The notes below the pieces were generated by a model. The model did not search any database. It was not told where the DNA came from and saw only the letters and a list, made by a program, of their open reading frames with translations. A DNA stretch of 64,000 bases from Paratractidigestivibacter sp003150175 (lineage in GTDB: Bacteria > Actinomycetota > Coriobacteriia > Coriobacteriales > Atopobiaceae): assembly GCF_964283195.1 (NCBI RefSeq), contig NZ_CAXYLH010000003.1; one strand, 5' to 3'. Position 1 is the first letter of the stretch, and each line of letters opens with the position of its first letter. Below are positions 1 through 7,468 of the stretch, one piece after another. The translations under genes were made by a program, and so were the position numbers.

Positions 1-224
1 CCGTAGCGGCCGTGGAGAGCGGGGAACGCAACGTCATAGCCCCCGCGGGCCAGTTTTTCGGCGAACGCGGGCTCGGCGATGTCGAGCAGATCGACCTTCT
101 GGAAGCCGTATCCCTCGAGTGCCTTCTTGCACTCGGTGCCCGAGGTGATGCTCACCTCGCGCTCGTCCGACCACCCTCCGCAGAGCACTACGACCTTGAG
201 GCTCTTGAGTTCTTCTGTGTTCAT
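1..224 (-). CDS. ddl: D-alanine--D-alanine ligase, N-terminal part (runs off the left edge)
   Basis: Reading the minus strand from the ATG at 224 gives MNTEELKSLKVVVLCGGWSD followed by EREVS, then a DVAFPALHGRYG segment at the edge. The GG-x-S-x-E-x-E-V-S loop and the hALHG(R/K)xGEDG-type segment are the conserved N-terminal features of Ddl, the cytosolic ATP-grasp ligase that makes D-Ala-D-Ala for peptidoglycan. Only about 74 of roughly 310-350 residues are inside the window, so the ATP-grasp core is not visible. An AGGAG ribosome site lies about 5 bases upstream of the ATG. The gene is divergent from rlmN, with about 115 bp between them. Identity rests on the N-terminal motifs only. Confidence 0.85.
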   Translation of the reverse strand, partial: MNTEELKSLKVVVLCGGWSDEREVSITSGTECKKALEGYGFQKVDLLDIAEPAFAEKLARGGYDVAFPALHGRY

Positions 225-339
225 GCTGCTCCTTAGCCGCGCGCGCCGCCCCAGCTGCTAGACTCGACTGGCATTGTGGCTTATTTCCTGTTGAGAGGAT
301 ACTCCACCGCAGGACAAAACTCTAAAGACAGGAGTATAT

Positions 340-1401
340 ATGGCGCTTAGCAGCAACGATAAGAACAGCAACCAGGTCCGCGACCTCAAGTCCATGACCA
401 AAGGCGAGCTCATGGCACTCATGGAGTCCCTGGGGCAGCCCGCTTTCCGCGTGAAGCAGGTTGAGGACTGGATCTGGACGAAGAACGCCAAATCCTTCGA
501 CGATATGACCAACCTGCCCAAATCCCTGCGTGCACAGCTCTCTGAGTCCCTCGCGCTCGGCGGGGTCGAGGAGGTTGCCCGCCAGGTCTCCGACGACGGC
601 AGCAGGAAGTACCTGCTCCGCCTCCCCGACGGCGTCACGGTCGAGTGCGTCGGCATGCCCTCTGGAAAGAAGCTCGCCGTCTGCGTGAGCACGCAGGCCG
701 GCTGTGCCATGGGCTGCGCGTTCTGCGCCACCGGCGGCGCGGGCTTCACGCGCTCGCTCACCGCTTCCGAGATTTATGACCAGGTCATGCACGTCCGGGA
801 CGACTTCAACACCCGTGTCACGAGCGTCGTCTTCATGGGCCAGGGCGAGCCCTTCATGAACTACGACAACACGCTCGCCGCGCTGCGAAAGCTGAACGAC
901 CCCGAGGGCGCGGGCATCGGTGCGCGTCACCTCACCGTATCCACCTGTGGCGTCATCCCGATGATCCGAAAGTTCTCGCGCGAGCCAGAGCAGTTCACGC
1001 TCGCTGTCTCGCTTCACTCCGCCGTGCAGAAGACCCGCAACCTCCTCATGCCCGGCGTGAAGAAGTACTCCCTGCTCAACCTCTACACCGTAATGGGGGA
1101 GTACGTCGACCGCACCGGCCGGCGCCCGACCTACGAGTATGCCCTCATCGGAGGCGTCAACGACACGCGTGACGAGATGGCCGCCCTCTGCGACTTCTGC
1201 AAGGACACGCTCGCGCACGTGAACATCATCCAGTTGAACGATGTCCCCGGCTCCAAGCTCAAGCCTTCCACCGAGAAACGCGCCGAGGACTTCGTGAACG
1301 CGCTCGCCCATGTCGGTGTGGAGGCCACTATCAGGAATTCCCGTGGTTCCGATATCGACGCCGCTTGTGGCCAGCTCAAGCAGCGCATTGAATCCGAGTA
1401 A
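340..1401 (+). CDS. rlmN: Dual-specificity RNA methyltransferase RlmN (23S A2503 / tRNA A37)
   Basis: This 353-residue protein is of typical RlmN length. The radical-SAM cluster motif C122-x3-C126-x2-C129 (CAMGCAFC) is followed by GGAGF. The second half holds the SAM-binding strands, including VFMGQGEP and LHS. The second catalytic cysteine of the family is present near the C-terminus at C343 (DAACGQL). RlmN methylates C2 of A2503 in 23S rRNA and A37 of some tRNAs in the cytoplasm, using a methyl-Cys intermediate. The ATG at 340 follows an ACAGGAG ribosome site. The gene stands alone on the plus strand and converges on the par operon, separated by a bidirectional terminator. Confidence 0.95.
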   Translation: MALSSNDKNSNQVRDLKSMTKGELMALMESLGQPAFRVKQVEDWIWTKNAKSFDDMTNLPKSLRAQLSESLALGGVEEVARQVSDDGSRKYLLRLPDGVTVECVGMPSGKKLAVCVSTQAGCAMGCAFCATGGAGFTRSLTASEIYDQVMHVRDDFNTRVTSVVFMGQGEPFMNYDNTLAALRKLNDPEGAGIGARHLTVSTCGVIPMIRKFSREPEQFTLAVSLHSAVQKTRNLLMPGVKKYSLLNLYTVMGEYVDRTGRRPTYEYALIGGVNDTRDEMAALCDFCKDTLAHVNIIQLNDVPGSKLKPSTEKRAEDFVNALAHVGVEATIRNSRGSDIDAACGQLKQRIESE

Positions 1402-1424
1402 TTTCTGCAGATTACATTAATTTC

Positions 1425-1468
1425 AAAACAAACGACCCGGAACTGATTGTCCGGGTCGTTTGTTTTTG
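1425..1468. terminator. Bidirectional rho-independent terminator between rlmN and the par operon
   Basis: A 16-bp perfect stem (1425-1440 with 1451-1466, 10-nt loop) has an A-run on its left side and a T-run on its right side. It therefore looks like a terminator in both directions and sits between two convergent genes. Confidence 0.9.
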
Positions 1469-1488
1469 GCTAATTTAAAACATATGTT

Positions 1489-1731
1489 CTAGTATCCAAG
1501 TCTTTCCCATTGCGCTTTGGTAACTTGCACATTAGGAAGAACCGAAGGGTCTTCCACGACCTGTCCCGTCATTGAATCAATGACCTCAGAGACCCTTGCA
1601 TAACCTTCATTTATCGAGTGCGCGAGATTTTTGATTTCTGCTTTTGCGTCATCCGAGAGAAGACGATCGTAAAAGTAATATCCAGCACCAGCAACAATGA
1701 GTGAAGTAATTACGAACGTCTTCACTTTCAT
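1489..1731 (-). CDS. Small single-span membrane protein coupled to parB, function unknown
   Basis: This 80-residue protein begins MKVKTFVITSLIVAGAGYYF, a hydrophobic segment (residues about 5-22) that would act as a membrane anchor. A short soluble tail follows, predicted helical at first (SDDAKAEIKNLAHSINEGYA) and ending VTKAQWERLGY. No family is recognised. The start ATG overlaps the parB stop in an ATGA arrangement, so the gene is the last of a parA-parB-orf operon and is probably translationally coupled. Its base composition is less GC-rich than most of the window, as is that of parA and parB. A role in segregation or membrane attachment is suggested only by position. Confidence 0.75.
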   Translation of the reverse strand: MKVKTFVITSLIVAGAGYYFYDRLLSDDAKAEIKNLAHSINEGYARVSEVIDSMTGQVVEDPSVLPNVQVTKAQWERLGY

Positions 1732-2594
1732 TGCTCGTCGCCATCCATGCCTGACAGCAGATTTACCAAGTGCGCGAGTTGGTCCTCGTCAGAAAACTCA
1801 ATCTCAAGCTTGTTCTTGCCTCGGACGTTCTTTACCTTAACGTTCGTATCCAAAGCAAGACGCAATGTCCTCGCGGCACGCTTGAAAGACTGTGGAAGAG
1901 GCTCGCGCTTTCTTGTCTTCGGCTCATCATTGACAGAAAAGAGCGGGGCGAGATTTTCTGTCTGACGGACCGACAGTTTCTCATCAACAACTTTCTGGGC
2001 AAGTTTGATCCTTCCCTCAAGAGAAGGAACGGCGAGTATGGCCCTAGCATGACCAGAAGTGATCAGCCCTTCCTCAACGAATTGTTGAACCTCTTCAGGA
2101 AGGTCAAGGAGCCTCAACGTGTTCGTCACAGCGGAGCGAGATTTCGAGACAAGTTTGGCGACTTCGTCTTGGGTGAGAGAACGCTCCTTGATGAGCTGCT
2201 TATAGCCACGAGCCTCTTCCAGCGGGCTGAGGTCAGACCGCTGGAGGTTCTCGATCAGTGCAAGCTTGAAGACCTCTGCATCAGAGATCTCCTTGATGAT
2301 CACCGGCACCTCTTCAAGGCCCGCAAGCTTCGCCGCCTGATACCTTCGCTCTCCAGCTACTATCTCGTACTTAGTGCCCTTCTTCCTAACGAGGAGCGGC
2401 TGAAGTATTCCGTTCTGCTTGATTGAATCGGATAGCTCAGTGAGTTCAGCTTCCTTGAACAGCTTACGAGGCTGACCCTTGTTAGGAATTATCTTTGAAA
2501 TGGGGAGAGTGGAATCCGGCTCAAGCGCTGCAGTCTCCGCCTCGGCAGTCCCCATCAAGGAGCCAAGACCTTTCCCTAATGCCTTCTTAGCCAC
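1728..2594 (-). CDS. parB: Chromosome-partitioning protein ParB (CTPase, parS-binding)
   Basis: This 288-residue ParB has the standard layout. A basic N-terminal peptide (AKKALGKGLGSL) is the usual ParA-stimulating segment. The ParB/sulfiredoxin fold carries the CTP-binding GERRYQAAK motif at about residue 81. The central helix-turn-helix region (SKSRSAVTNTLRLLDLP, then GHARAIL) binds parS, and the basic C-terminal dimerisation domain ends FSDEDQLAHLVNLLSGM. ParB loads at parS, spreads as a CTP-dependent clamp and works with ParA and SMC in origin segregation. Translation starts at a GTG (2594) and overlaps the 3' end of parA by 8 bp. The cognate parS sites lie upstream of parA. Confidence 0.96.
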   Translation of the reverse strand: MAKKALGKGLGSLMGTAEAETAALEPDSTLPISKIIPNKGQPRKLFKEAELTELSDSIKQNGILQPLLVRKKGTKYEIVAGERRYQAAKLAGLEEVPVIIKEISDAEVFKLALIENLQRSDLSPLEEARGYKQLIKERSLTQDEVAKLVSKSRSAVTNTLRLLDLPEEVQQFVEEGLITSGHARAILAVPSLEGRIKLAQKVVDEKLSVRQTENLAPLFSVNDEPKTRKREPLPQSFKRAARTLRLALDTNVKVKNVRGKNKLEIEFSDEDQLAHLVNLLSGMDGDEQ

Positions 2595-3387
2595 GCCTTG
2601 TCACCTCTTTTGCAAGATGTCCATATGCAATGGCACCCTTACTGACTCTCGCATAAAGACTAATCGGTTTACCGTACGAAGGAGCTTCTGCAATCTTCAC
2701 ATTACGAGGTATCACAGTCTTGAATACCTTATTGCCAAAATACTTACGCACCTCATCCTCAACTTGCTTCGAGAGGGAAGTACGGGTATCAAACATTGTC
2801 AGAACAACACCAAAGATCTCCAGTTCAGGATTAATGTTCTTCTGGACCATCCTCATGGATTCAAGCAGCTTTGTAACTCCCTCAAGTGCGTAGTACTCAC
2901 ACTGAATCGGAATCAAAAGAGAATCGGCTGCACATAGAGCATTAATAGTTAGAAGGCCCAATGAAGGAGGACAATCGATGATCACATAATCAAATTCATC
3001 TTTGACTGGAGCAAGCGCTTTCTTCAAGCATCCCTCACGAGCCATTTTAGAGACAAGCTCGATTTCTGCGCCTGCTAACTGGATAGTTGCAGGCGCAACA
3101 AAGACACTTTTACACTCAGTATCTTGAATTATGTCTTCCATTGGGAAATCGTGAAGCACGGAATCGTAGATATCGTGCTCAAGATCCTCTTTTTCGATTC
3201 CAAAACCTGACGTGGAGTTACCCTGGGGGTCGAAATCGATGATTAGGACCTTTTTCTTCAGCTCAGAAAGGCTTGCCGATAGATTAATTACGGTTGTTGA
3301 TTTTCCAACACCGCCTTTTTGGTTAATACATGCGATAACACGCGTATTTTTATCAGGAAAGCCCCGTTTTACATCACGAAATCCCAC
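2587..3387 (-). CDS. parA: Chromosome-partitioning ATPase ParA (Soj-like)
   Basis: The protein has the deviant Walker A motif KGGVGKST near residue 25, the Walker A' DFDPQGN and the Walker B-like VIIDCPPSLG typical of ParA/MinD ATPases. It is about 266 residues, the usual length for chromosomal ParA. It acts on the nucleoid as the ATP-dependent partner of ParB. I place the start at the GTG at 3387, because a TTGGAGAG ribosome site sits just upstream; the in-frame TTG at 3399 lies within that site. The gene is followed by parB with an 8-bp overlap and preceded by the parS array. Confidence 0.94.
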   Translation of the reverse strand: MGFRDVKRGFPDKNTRVIACINQKGGVGKSTTVINLSASLSELKKKVLIIDFDPQGNSTSGFGIEKEDLEHDIYDSVLHDFPMEDIIQDTECKSVFVAPATIQLAGAEIELVSKMAREGCLKKALAPVKDEFDYVIIDCPPSLGLLTINALCAADSLLIPIQCEYYALEGVTKLLESMRMVQKNINPELEIFGVVLTMFDTRTSLSKQVEDEVRKYFGNKVFKTVIPRNVKIAEAPSYGKPISLYARVSKGAIAYGHLAKEVTRRG

Positions 3388-3440
3388 AATACTCTCCAAA
3401 TACAGCGATTGCTATTACTTGTGAGTACTATCTTAGTTTA

Positions 3441-3456
3441 TGTTTCACGTGAAACG
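3441..3456. promoter_or_regulatory. parS site 1
   Basis: TGTTTCACGTGAAACG matches the bacterial parS palindrome with one end mismatch. It lies just upstream of parA. Confidence 0.9.
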
Positions 3457-3472
3457 GATCACATTCTCTATT

Positions 3473-3488
3473 TGTTTCACGTGAAACA
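3473..3488. promoter_or_regulatory. parS site 2
   Basis: Perfect 16-bp parS palindrome TGTTTCACGTGAAACA, 16 bp from site 1. Confidence 0.95.
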
Positions 3489-3589
3489 CTTACGTTAAAG
3501 ATTCAGACTAAAGAGATATGCTCGAAATTCAAAATCACGGCGTCTGTTGATCTAAGTATTTGAATTACAACGAATACGTTTGTGAGTAT

Positions 3590-3605
3590 TGTTTCACGTG
3601 AAACA
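3590..3605. promoter_or_regulatory. parS site 3
   Basis: Perfect parS palindrome TGTTTCACGTGAAACA. Confidence 0.95.
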
Positions 3606-3702
3606 AACTTCATTCGTAAGTAAGCTCTCAATTGCGGTTAATCTGAATCTTGTAAGAGCTGGAAATAGAACCATATTCGCTAATACAGCAATCAAAACGT
3701 AA

Positions 3703-3718
3703 CGTTTCACGTTAAACG
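3703..3718. promoter_or_regulatory. Degenerate parS-like site
   Basis: CGTTTCACGTTAAACG differs from parS at both ends and has T for G in the right half-site. It may be a weak or decayed site. Confidence 0.55.
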
Positions 3719-3809
3719 CATTGAATTAGAAATCGCATTAAATCAAATTTGCATGAATTGTTCAGTATTCAATAGTCATTATTGCTTTAGCAAAAGAAGA
3801 AATTCGCTT

Positions 3810-3825
3810 TGTTTCACGTGAAACA
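3810..3825. promoter_or_regulatory. parS site 5
   Basis: Perfect parS palindrome TGTTTCACGTGAAACA. Confidence 0.95.
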
Positions 3826-4087
3826 GAGTTTTCCAACCAATAGCAACAAATTTAATACTCATTGAAGAGCCTCTAAGTAGCGTATTCAGCTCAAATAGAT
3901 ACTATGGAATTAAATACAGCATTGAAATCAATGAAATTCGTTCATTTGAACATAGCGAATCAAATATGTACTTCAAAATATGTCAATATTATTACGCAAA
4001 TGTGCTTCGCAGGTTGTGATTGCAAATATACAAATACCAACATCAATCTAAGATGAAGATCTGACAAGACGAACTCTGCTAAATTTT

Positions 4088-4151
4088 TCAAGTAGTTACT
4101 AGTAATGCCCCTGTTTCACGTGAAACAGGGGCATTACTAGTAACTACTTGA
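4088..4151. repeat. 64-bp perfect palindrome centred on a parS site, overlapping the rsmG stop
   Basis: Two 32-base arms are exact inverted copies with no loop. The centre (4112-4127) is a perfect parS, TGTTTCACGTGAAACA. The right arm contains the last codons and the stop of rsmG. On the minus strand the left arm is followed by AAAAATTT, so a terminator role for rsmG is possible but the U-run is poor. Confidence 0.9.
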
Positions 4152-4914
4152 GAGTATTCACATTACATAAATTACTCTTTGGAACCAGAGGATGGTTCTT
4201 AGCCATTCCGTTGGCTCTAGGAAGCTTGATGTGAGGCTTAGCTACCTTCTGATAAGTCAGGATCTCTCTATGCCCTAAACCACGAGGAAGTTCTAATGAA
4301 TCACGAGAAAGACGCTGTAAACCACAGATCTGGGAAGCATAGTTAGCATTCTGCAGCTCAGATTCAGAAAGATTAGCCTTCTCGAGGATCAAGCTACCGC
4401 CAAGTTTGAGCAAGGGTGCAGCATACTCGATCATTACATTACTTTGAGCAACAGCACGAGCAAATACGTAATCAAAGGAACCGGGCTCTCGTTGTGCCAA
4501 AACCTCAGCCCTGATGGCCTCTGCTTTGCATGAAGTCAGAGAAAGTTCATGAATGAACTCATTGACAGCGTTGACCTTCTTTCCAACAGAATCAATCAGC
4601 AGACCTTCCATCCCAGTCATAATCACAAGAGGAATTCCAGGAAAACCGGCACCAGTTCCAATATCAAGGAATCTAAGCCCTTCTGAGGGCTTGAAAGTCT
4701 TTGTCCCTAGTGGCACAAGAGAGTCAACGAGATGGAGCGTCACAGCGTCTCTCAGAGCCTCGATTCTTGTGAGGTTCACGACTTTATTCTTCTCAAGAAC
4801 CAGCTCAAGATCACGAATCAATAAATCAGCCTGGGTATGAGAGCAATCGATCTCGAACTGAGAGAGCTCATAAATCAGTTGGTCAGCAAGTTCCTCGTGG
4901 GTCGGGTCAGCCAT
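4144..4914 (-). CDS. rsmG: 16S rRNA (guanine527-N7)-methyltransferase RsmG (GidB)
   Basis: This 256-residue class I SAM methyltransferase shows the RsmG motifs NKVVNLTRI and HLVDSL, the SAM loop LDIGTGAGFPGIP (about residues 83-95) and FARAVA. RsmG methylates N7 of G527 in 16S rRNA; loss in other bacteria gives low-level streptomycin resistance. The C-terminal tail after LTYQKV (about 35 basic residues) is longer than in many homologues. Its end is encoded within the 64-bp palindrome, so the last residues are shaped by that element. The gene sits in the usual par-rsmG-jag-yidC-rnpA-rpmH order and is moderately AT-rich compared with its neighbours. Confidence 0.95.
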   Translation of the reverse strand: MADPTHEELADQLIYELSQFEIDCSHTQADLLIRDLELVLEKNKVVNLTRIEALRDAVTLHLVDSLVPLGTKTFKPSEGLRFLDIGTGAGFPGIPLVIMTGMEGLLIDSVGKKVNAVNEFIHELSLTSCKAEAIRAEVLAQREPGSFDYVFARAVAQSNVMIEYAAPLLKLGGSLILEKANLSESELQNANYASQICGLQRLSRDSLELPRGLGHREILTYQKVAKPHIKLPRANGMAKNHPLVPKSNLCNVNTLK

Positions 4915-4958
4915 ACAAATCTCCTGCCAAAAACTAGTGAGTCAAGAATTCTTGTCAT

Positions 4959-4985
4959 AAAAAAGGAGGAGCTGAAGCTCCTCCT
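4959..4985 (-). terminator. Rho-independent terminator after khpB/jag
   Basis: On the minus strand a 9-bp perfect stem (4977-4985 with 4964-4972) with a 4-nt loop is followed by a T-run at 4963-4959. It ends the rpmH-to-jag transcript before rsmG. Confidence 0.85.
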
Positions 4986-5009
4986 AAAGATACCACCTGA
5001 TATAAAGCA

Positions 5010-5591
5010 CTAGTGAACAGCGGTGATAACAACCCGACGATTGGGATCCTCACCCTCGGAATGAGTGGTAACCGAATCATCGTCATGCAAGGCAAGGTGG
5101 ACCAAACGACGCTCATAAGCGTTCATCGGAGCCATTGCCACCCGGCCCTGTTTACGAGCCTTTGCGGCCGCAGCCCTGGCAAGTCCCTGGACCTTGGACT
5201 TACGGCGGCTCTTATAGCTCTCGATGTCCACAACGATAGGATAGTAGAACTTCAGTGTACTGCTCATAAGCGACGAGAGAACCAACTGCAGAGCATCGAG
5301 CGTGCGGCCGTGACGGCCGATCAAAACGGCAAGGTCACCACCATTGACGTCGAGAATCAGCTCCCCGTTGTCCCCATCGTACTCATCAATGGAGCAGGAA
5401 GTCTCGCCAAAAAAGCCGAGGAGCTCGCGAAGATACTCAACGGCGACGTCGGCGACCTTATCCGTCTCCTCTTCGGTCAGCTCGGCACCGGCCTCGAAGT
5501 GCTCGCGGATAGACGAGAACTCATCAGCGGCATCAGTCGTGAGGGACTGGTCGGCGGAAGTCTCCTCCACAGTCAGAACCTCATCATCCAT
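5010..5591 (-). CDS. jag: KH/R3H RNA-binding protein KhpB (Jag/SpoIIIJ-associated)
   Basis: From the ATG at 5591 the protein is 193 residues. An acidic N-terminal region (to about residue 50) is followed by a KH-type segment with GRHGRTLDALQLVLSSL, then a basic linker and an R3H domain with NAYERRLVHLAL (R-x3-H). This is the KhpB/Jag family, an RNA-binding partner of KhpA linked to cell-envelope and sRNA biology, usually encoded next to yidC as here. The ATG at 5591 has a GGAGG ribosome site 6 bases upstream. An in-frame TTG further upstream lies before that site and is less likely to be the start. Confidence 0.92.
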   Translation of the reverse strand: MDDEVLTVEETSADQSLTTDAADEFSSIREHFEAGAELTEEETDKVADVAVEYLRELLGFFGETSCSIDEYDGDNGELILDVNGGDLAVLIGRHGRTLDALQLVLSSLMSSTLKFYYPIVVDIESYKSRRKSKVQGLARAAAAKARKQGRVAMAPMNAYERRLVHLALHDDDSVTTHSEGEDPNRRVVITAVH

Positions 5592-5641
5592 GCCAACCTC
5601 CAATATCAAATACGTAATCGATAACTAGTGTTTAACAGCAA

Positions 5642-6400
5642 TTAGCGCTTCTTGTGAGGACGCTGCTTCTTCTCTTTGCGGACAACGTTGACCTCAACGG
5701 GAGCGTTCTTAGCGCGCTCCTCGGCGTCCTTCTTGGCCTTCTCCATGACGCGCTGGGTAACGAGCTTCTGCTGGGCGACCTGCCACAGCGAGGAGGTCAC
5801 GTAGTAGAGCAGGACGGCCGCGGGGCAGGTCCAACCGAACCACAGCATCATGAGGGACATGATGGCGCCCATCATCATCTGCTGGTTCTTCATCTCGGGC
5901 GTCGAGTTGCCGAGGTTCATCATCATCGGTACGAAGGTGAGCACACCAAAGAGCACGTCCATGATGATGTACGGGAGCGCTCCCACGAAGCCGGAGGCGC
6001 CGAAGACGCCGGCGCACGACTGCGAGATCGACGGGAGAATGCCGTAGAAGCAGGCGTCCGCCGGCACGTTCTTAATAACAGCGAACAGAGCGCAGAAGAT
6101 CGGCATCTGAATGAGGAGCGGCAGGCAGCCCATGAGCGGGTTGACCTTCATCTCCGAGTAGATCTTCATCGTCTCTTCCTGGAGACGCTGAGGGTCGTCA
6201 GCGTACTTCTCCTGAAGCTCCTGGATTCGAGGCTGCATGACCTGCATACCGGCCGTCGACTTGACGGACTTGGTCTGCAGTGGCGTCAGCAGCAGGCGGA
6301 CGATGGCGGTGAGGACGATGACGGCGAGGCCCCAATCGCCCACGAAGCCGTGAAGCCCCTGGAGCACCATCGTCAGGAAGTTAATAAACCAATCCCACAT
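5642..6400 (-). CDS. yidC: YidC/Oxa1 family membrane protein insertase
   Basis: This 252-residue integral membrane protein begins MWDWFINFLTMVLQGLHGFV and continues with the Oxa1 core: VIVLTAIVRLLLTPLQTKS, a cytoplasmic helical hairpin (QPRIQELQEKYADDPQRLQEETMKIY), then MGCLPLLIQMPIFCALFAVI and two further membrane segments. A lysine/arginine-rich tail ends RPHKKR. It inserts and folds inner-membrane proteins, alone or with SecYEG. The arginine in the first core helix (IVRLLLTP) is the conserved hydrophilic-groove residue. It is short, like other Gram-positive YidC proteins that lack the periplasmic domain. An excellent GGAGGAAAC ribosome site precedes the ATG. Confidence 0.95.
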   Translation of the reverse strand: MWDWFINFLTMVLQGLHGFVGDWGLAVIVLTAIVRLLLTPLQTKSVKSTAGMQVMQPRIQELQEKYADDPQRLQEETMKIYSEMKVNPLMGCLPLLIQMPIFCALFAVIKNVPADACFYGILPSISQSCAGVFGASGFVGALPYIIMDVLFGVLTFVPMMMNLGNSTPEMKNQQMMMGAIMSLMMLWFGWTCPAAVLLYYVTSSLWQVAQQKLVTQRVMEKAKKDAEERAKNAPVEVNVVRKEKKQRPHKKR

Positions 6401-6420
6401 GTTTCCTCCGTGGTCATTGA

Positions 6421-6657
6421 CTAGGGGACGGGGTCGTAGCCACCGTCATGCAGAGGGTGGCACCGCAATATCCTGCGCAAAGCGAGCGCCGAGCCCCGAA
6501 GGGCCCCGTGCTTGAGGATGGCTTGGCGAGCGTATTCGGAACACGTCGGGTAATAGATGCACCTCGCGCCGAAGAGCGGGGATACCCGGCGTTGATAAAA
6601 GCCGACGCAGGCAAGAAGGGCACGAGAGACGATCGAGGTCCCGCGCGCGCCGCCCAC
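6421..6657 (-). CDS. yidD: Membrane protein insertion efficiency factor YidD
   Basis: This 78-residue protein has the YidD signature GFYQRRVSPLFGARCIYYPTC, then SEYARQAILKHGALRGS and a C-terminal HDGGYDPVP (HxGGxDPVP). YidD is a small membrane-associated protein that helps YidC-dependent insertion. The GTG start at 6657 lies 1 bp beyond the rnpA stop, so translation is probably coupled. The ribosome site is weak. Position between rnpA and yidC is the usual one. Confidence 0.93.
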   Translation of the reverse strand: MGGARGTSIVSRALLACVGFYQRRVSPLFGARCIYYPTCSEYARQAILKHGALRGSALALRRILRCHPLHDGGYDPVP

Positions 6658-6658
6658 C

Positions 6659-6982
6659 TTAGGCGCCGGCTTTCTGTATGAGCCTTCTCAGCGATCGCGC
6701 GATGCTCGAGGGAGAGCTGTCGTGCGTGTCTTTGGTCGAGAAGAGAATCATGTCGTAACCGTCCAAAGGAAGCCCGCACTCTCGTGCCGCTTCGCGCAGC
6801 ACGCGCTTGCACCGGTTCCTGAAGACGGCGTTTCCAAGCCGCTTAGGCGCGACGAAGGCGACCCTTCCGGGGCCGCCCTCGTCAAGCTTAGCCATTCGAA
6901 TGCGCAGGAGGGGGTCGTTGAGCCTCTTCCCGCAAGAGAAGACCTTCTCGAAATCACGCTTCGACTTGATGGTCTTCTTCAT
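6659..6982 (-). CDS. rnpA: Ribonuclease P protein component
   Basis: This 107-residue basic protein has the RNase P protein motif FRNRCKRVLREAAR (the RNR signature) after VAFVAPKRLGNAVF. It binds RNase P RNA and helps 5' maturation of pre-tRNAs. Immediate linkage to rpmH upstream (5-bp gap) and yidD downstream is the standard arrangement. Confidence 0.96.
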   Translation of the reverse strand: MKKTIKSKRDFEKVFSCGKRLNDPLLRIRMAKLDEGGPGRVAFVAPKRLGNAVFRNRCKRVLREAARECGLPLDGYDMILFSTKDTHDSSPSSIARSLRRLIQKAGA

Positions 6983-6987
6983 TGTTT

Positions 6988-7122
6988 TTAGACGGTGAGC
7001 TTCTTGCGGCCCTTGGCACGGCGGCGAGCGAGAACCTTACGGCCGCCCTTGGTGGCCATACGGGCGCGGAAACCGTGGGTCTTGGCGCGCTTGCGCTTGT
7101 TCGGCTGATACGTACGCTTCAT
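6988..7122 (-). CDS. rpmH: 50S ribosomal protein L34
   Basis: A short minus-strand frame from the ATG at 7122 encodes 44 residues: MKRTYQPNKRKRAKTHGFRA, then RMATKGGRKVLARRRAKGRKKLTV. This is L34 over its whole length. A GGAGG ribosome site precedes the ATG. The gene leads the rpmH-rnpA-yidD-yidC-jag operon and points away from the dnaA side. Confidence 0.98.
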   Translation of the reverse strand: MKRTYQPNKRKRAKTHGFRARMATKGGRKVLARRRAKGRKKLTV

Positions 7123-7371
7123 AGCTATTCCTCCCGGTTGGGTGTAAACGTCAGTTTTGGGGCAATAAGCTCAAAGATTGTAAAGGTCAAAGGCGAAAAC
7201 TGTCAAACATCTACGCAAAAGAAGTACGCAAGAAGTTCGCAAACGCCCGACTTGGAAGTTTTCGACTTTTCTTCCAGCCTTGGAAGGGACCTTTCGTATG
7301 GCCTGAAACCTGCGCAAAGGTGTTATGCTTTTCCGGCTGTGGATTCATGTTTTTCACGAGTTATAAACGGG

Positions 7372-7391
7372 TTTTCGACAATTGTTGAAAA
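7372..7391. promoter_or_regulatory. Inverted pair of variant DnaA-box-like nonamers
   Basis: TTTTCGACA (7372-7380) faces TGTTGAAAA (7383-7391) across a 2-bp spacer. Each differs from the relaxed DnaA box TTTTCCACA only at the sixth base. Confidence 0.55.
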
Positions 7392-7422
7392 CTTTCGTTC
7401 ACATCGAATCCGCGCTGAAAAG

Positions 7423-7442
7423 TTTTCTACAAATGATGAAAA
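7423..7442. promoter_or_regulatory. Second inverted pair of variant DnaA-box-like nonamers
   Basis: TTTTCTACA (7423-7431) faces TGATGAAAA (7434-7442), again with a 2-bp spacer. The second half has one extra mismatch. The pair lies 27 bp before the start of the GHKL gene. Confidence 0.5.
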
Positions 7443-7468
7443 CCTGTTGAGAAAGCGGGGTGGACGAT

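Larger units (their letters stand above)
3388..4143. other. AT-rich noncoding spacer carrying the parS array
   Basis: About 750 bp with no convincing gene, much richer in A+T than the rest of the window. It holds five clear parS sites and one degenerate site, and presumably the promoter of parAB. No other conserved structure was seen apart from the large palindrome at its rsmG end. Confidence 0.85.
7123..7468. promoter_or_regulatory. Divergent control region between rpmH and the GHKL-dnaA side, with DnaA-box-like pairs
   Basis: A 346-bp noncoding gap, AT-rich near its right end. It must hold the rpmH promoter (leftward) and the promoter of the gene at 7469 (rightward). The last 100 bp contain two back-to-back pairs of TTTTCNACA-type nonamers, described separately. 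Confidence 0.7.

Noticed and set aside
4088..4151. 64-bp palindrome as a plain rho-independent terminator of rsmG
   Set aside because: The arms are far longer than needed, parS is at the centre and the following U-run is weak; a termination role is possible but does not explain the symmetry.
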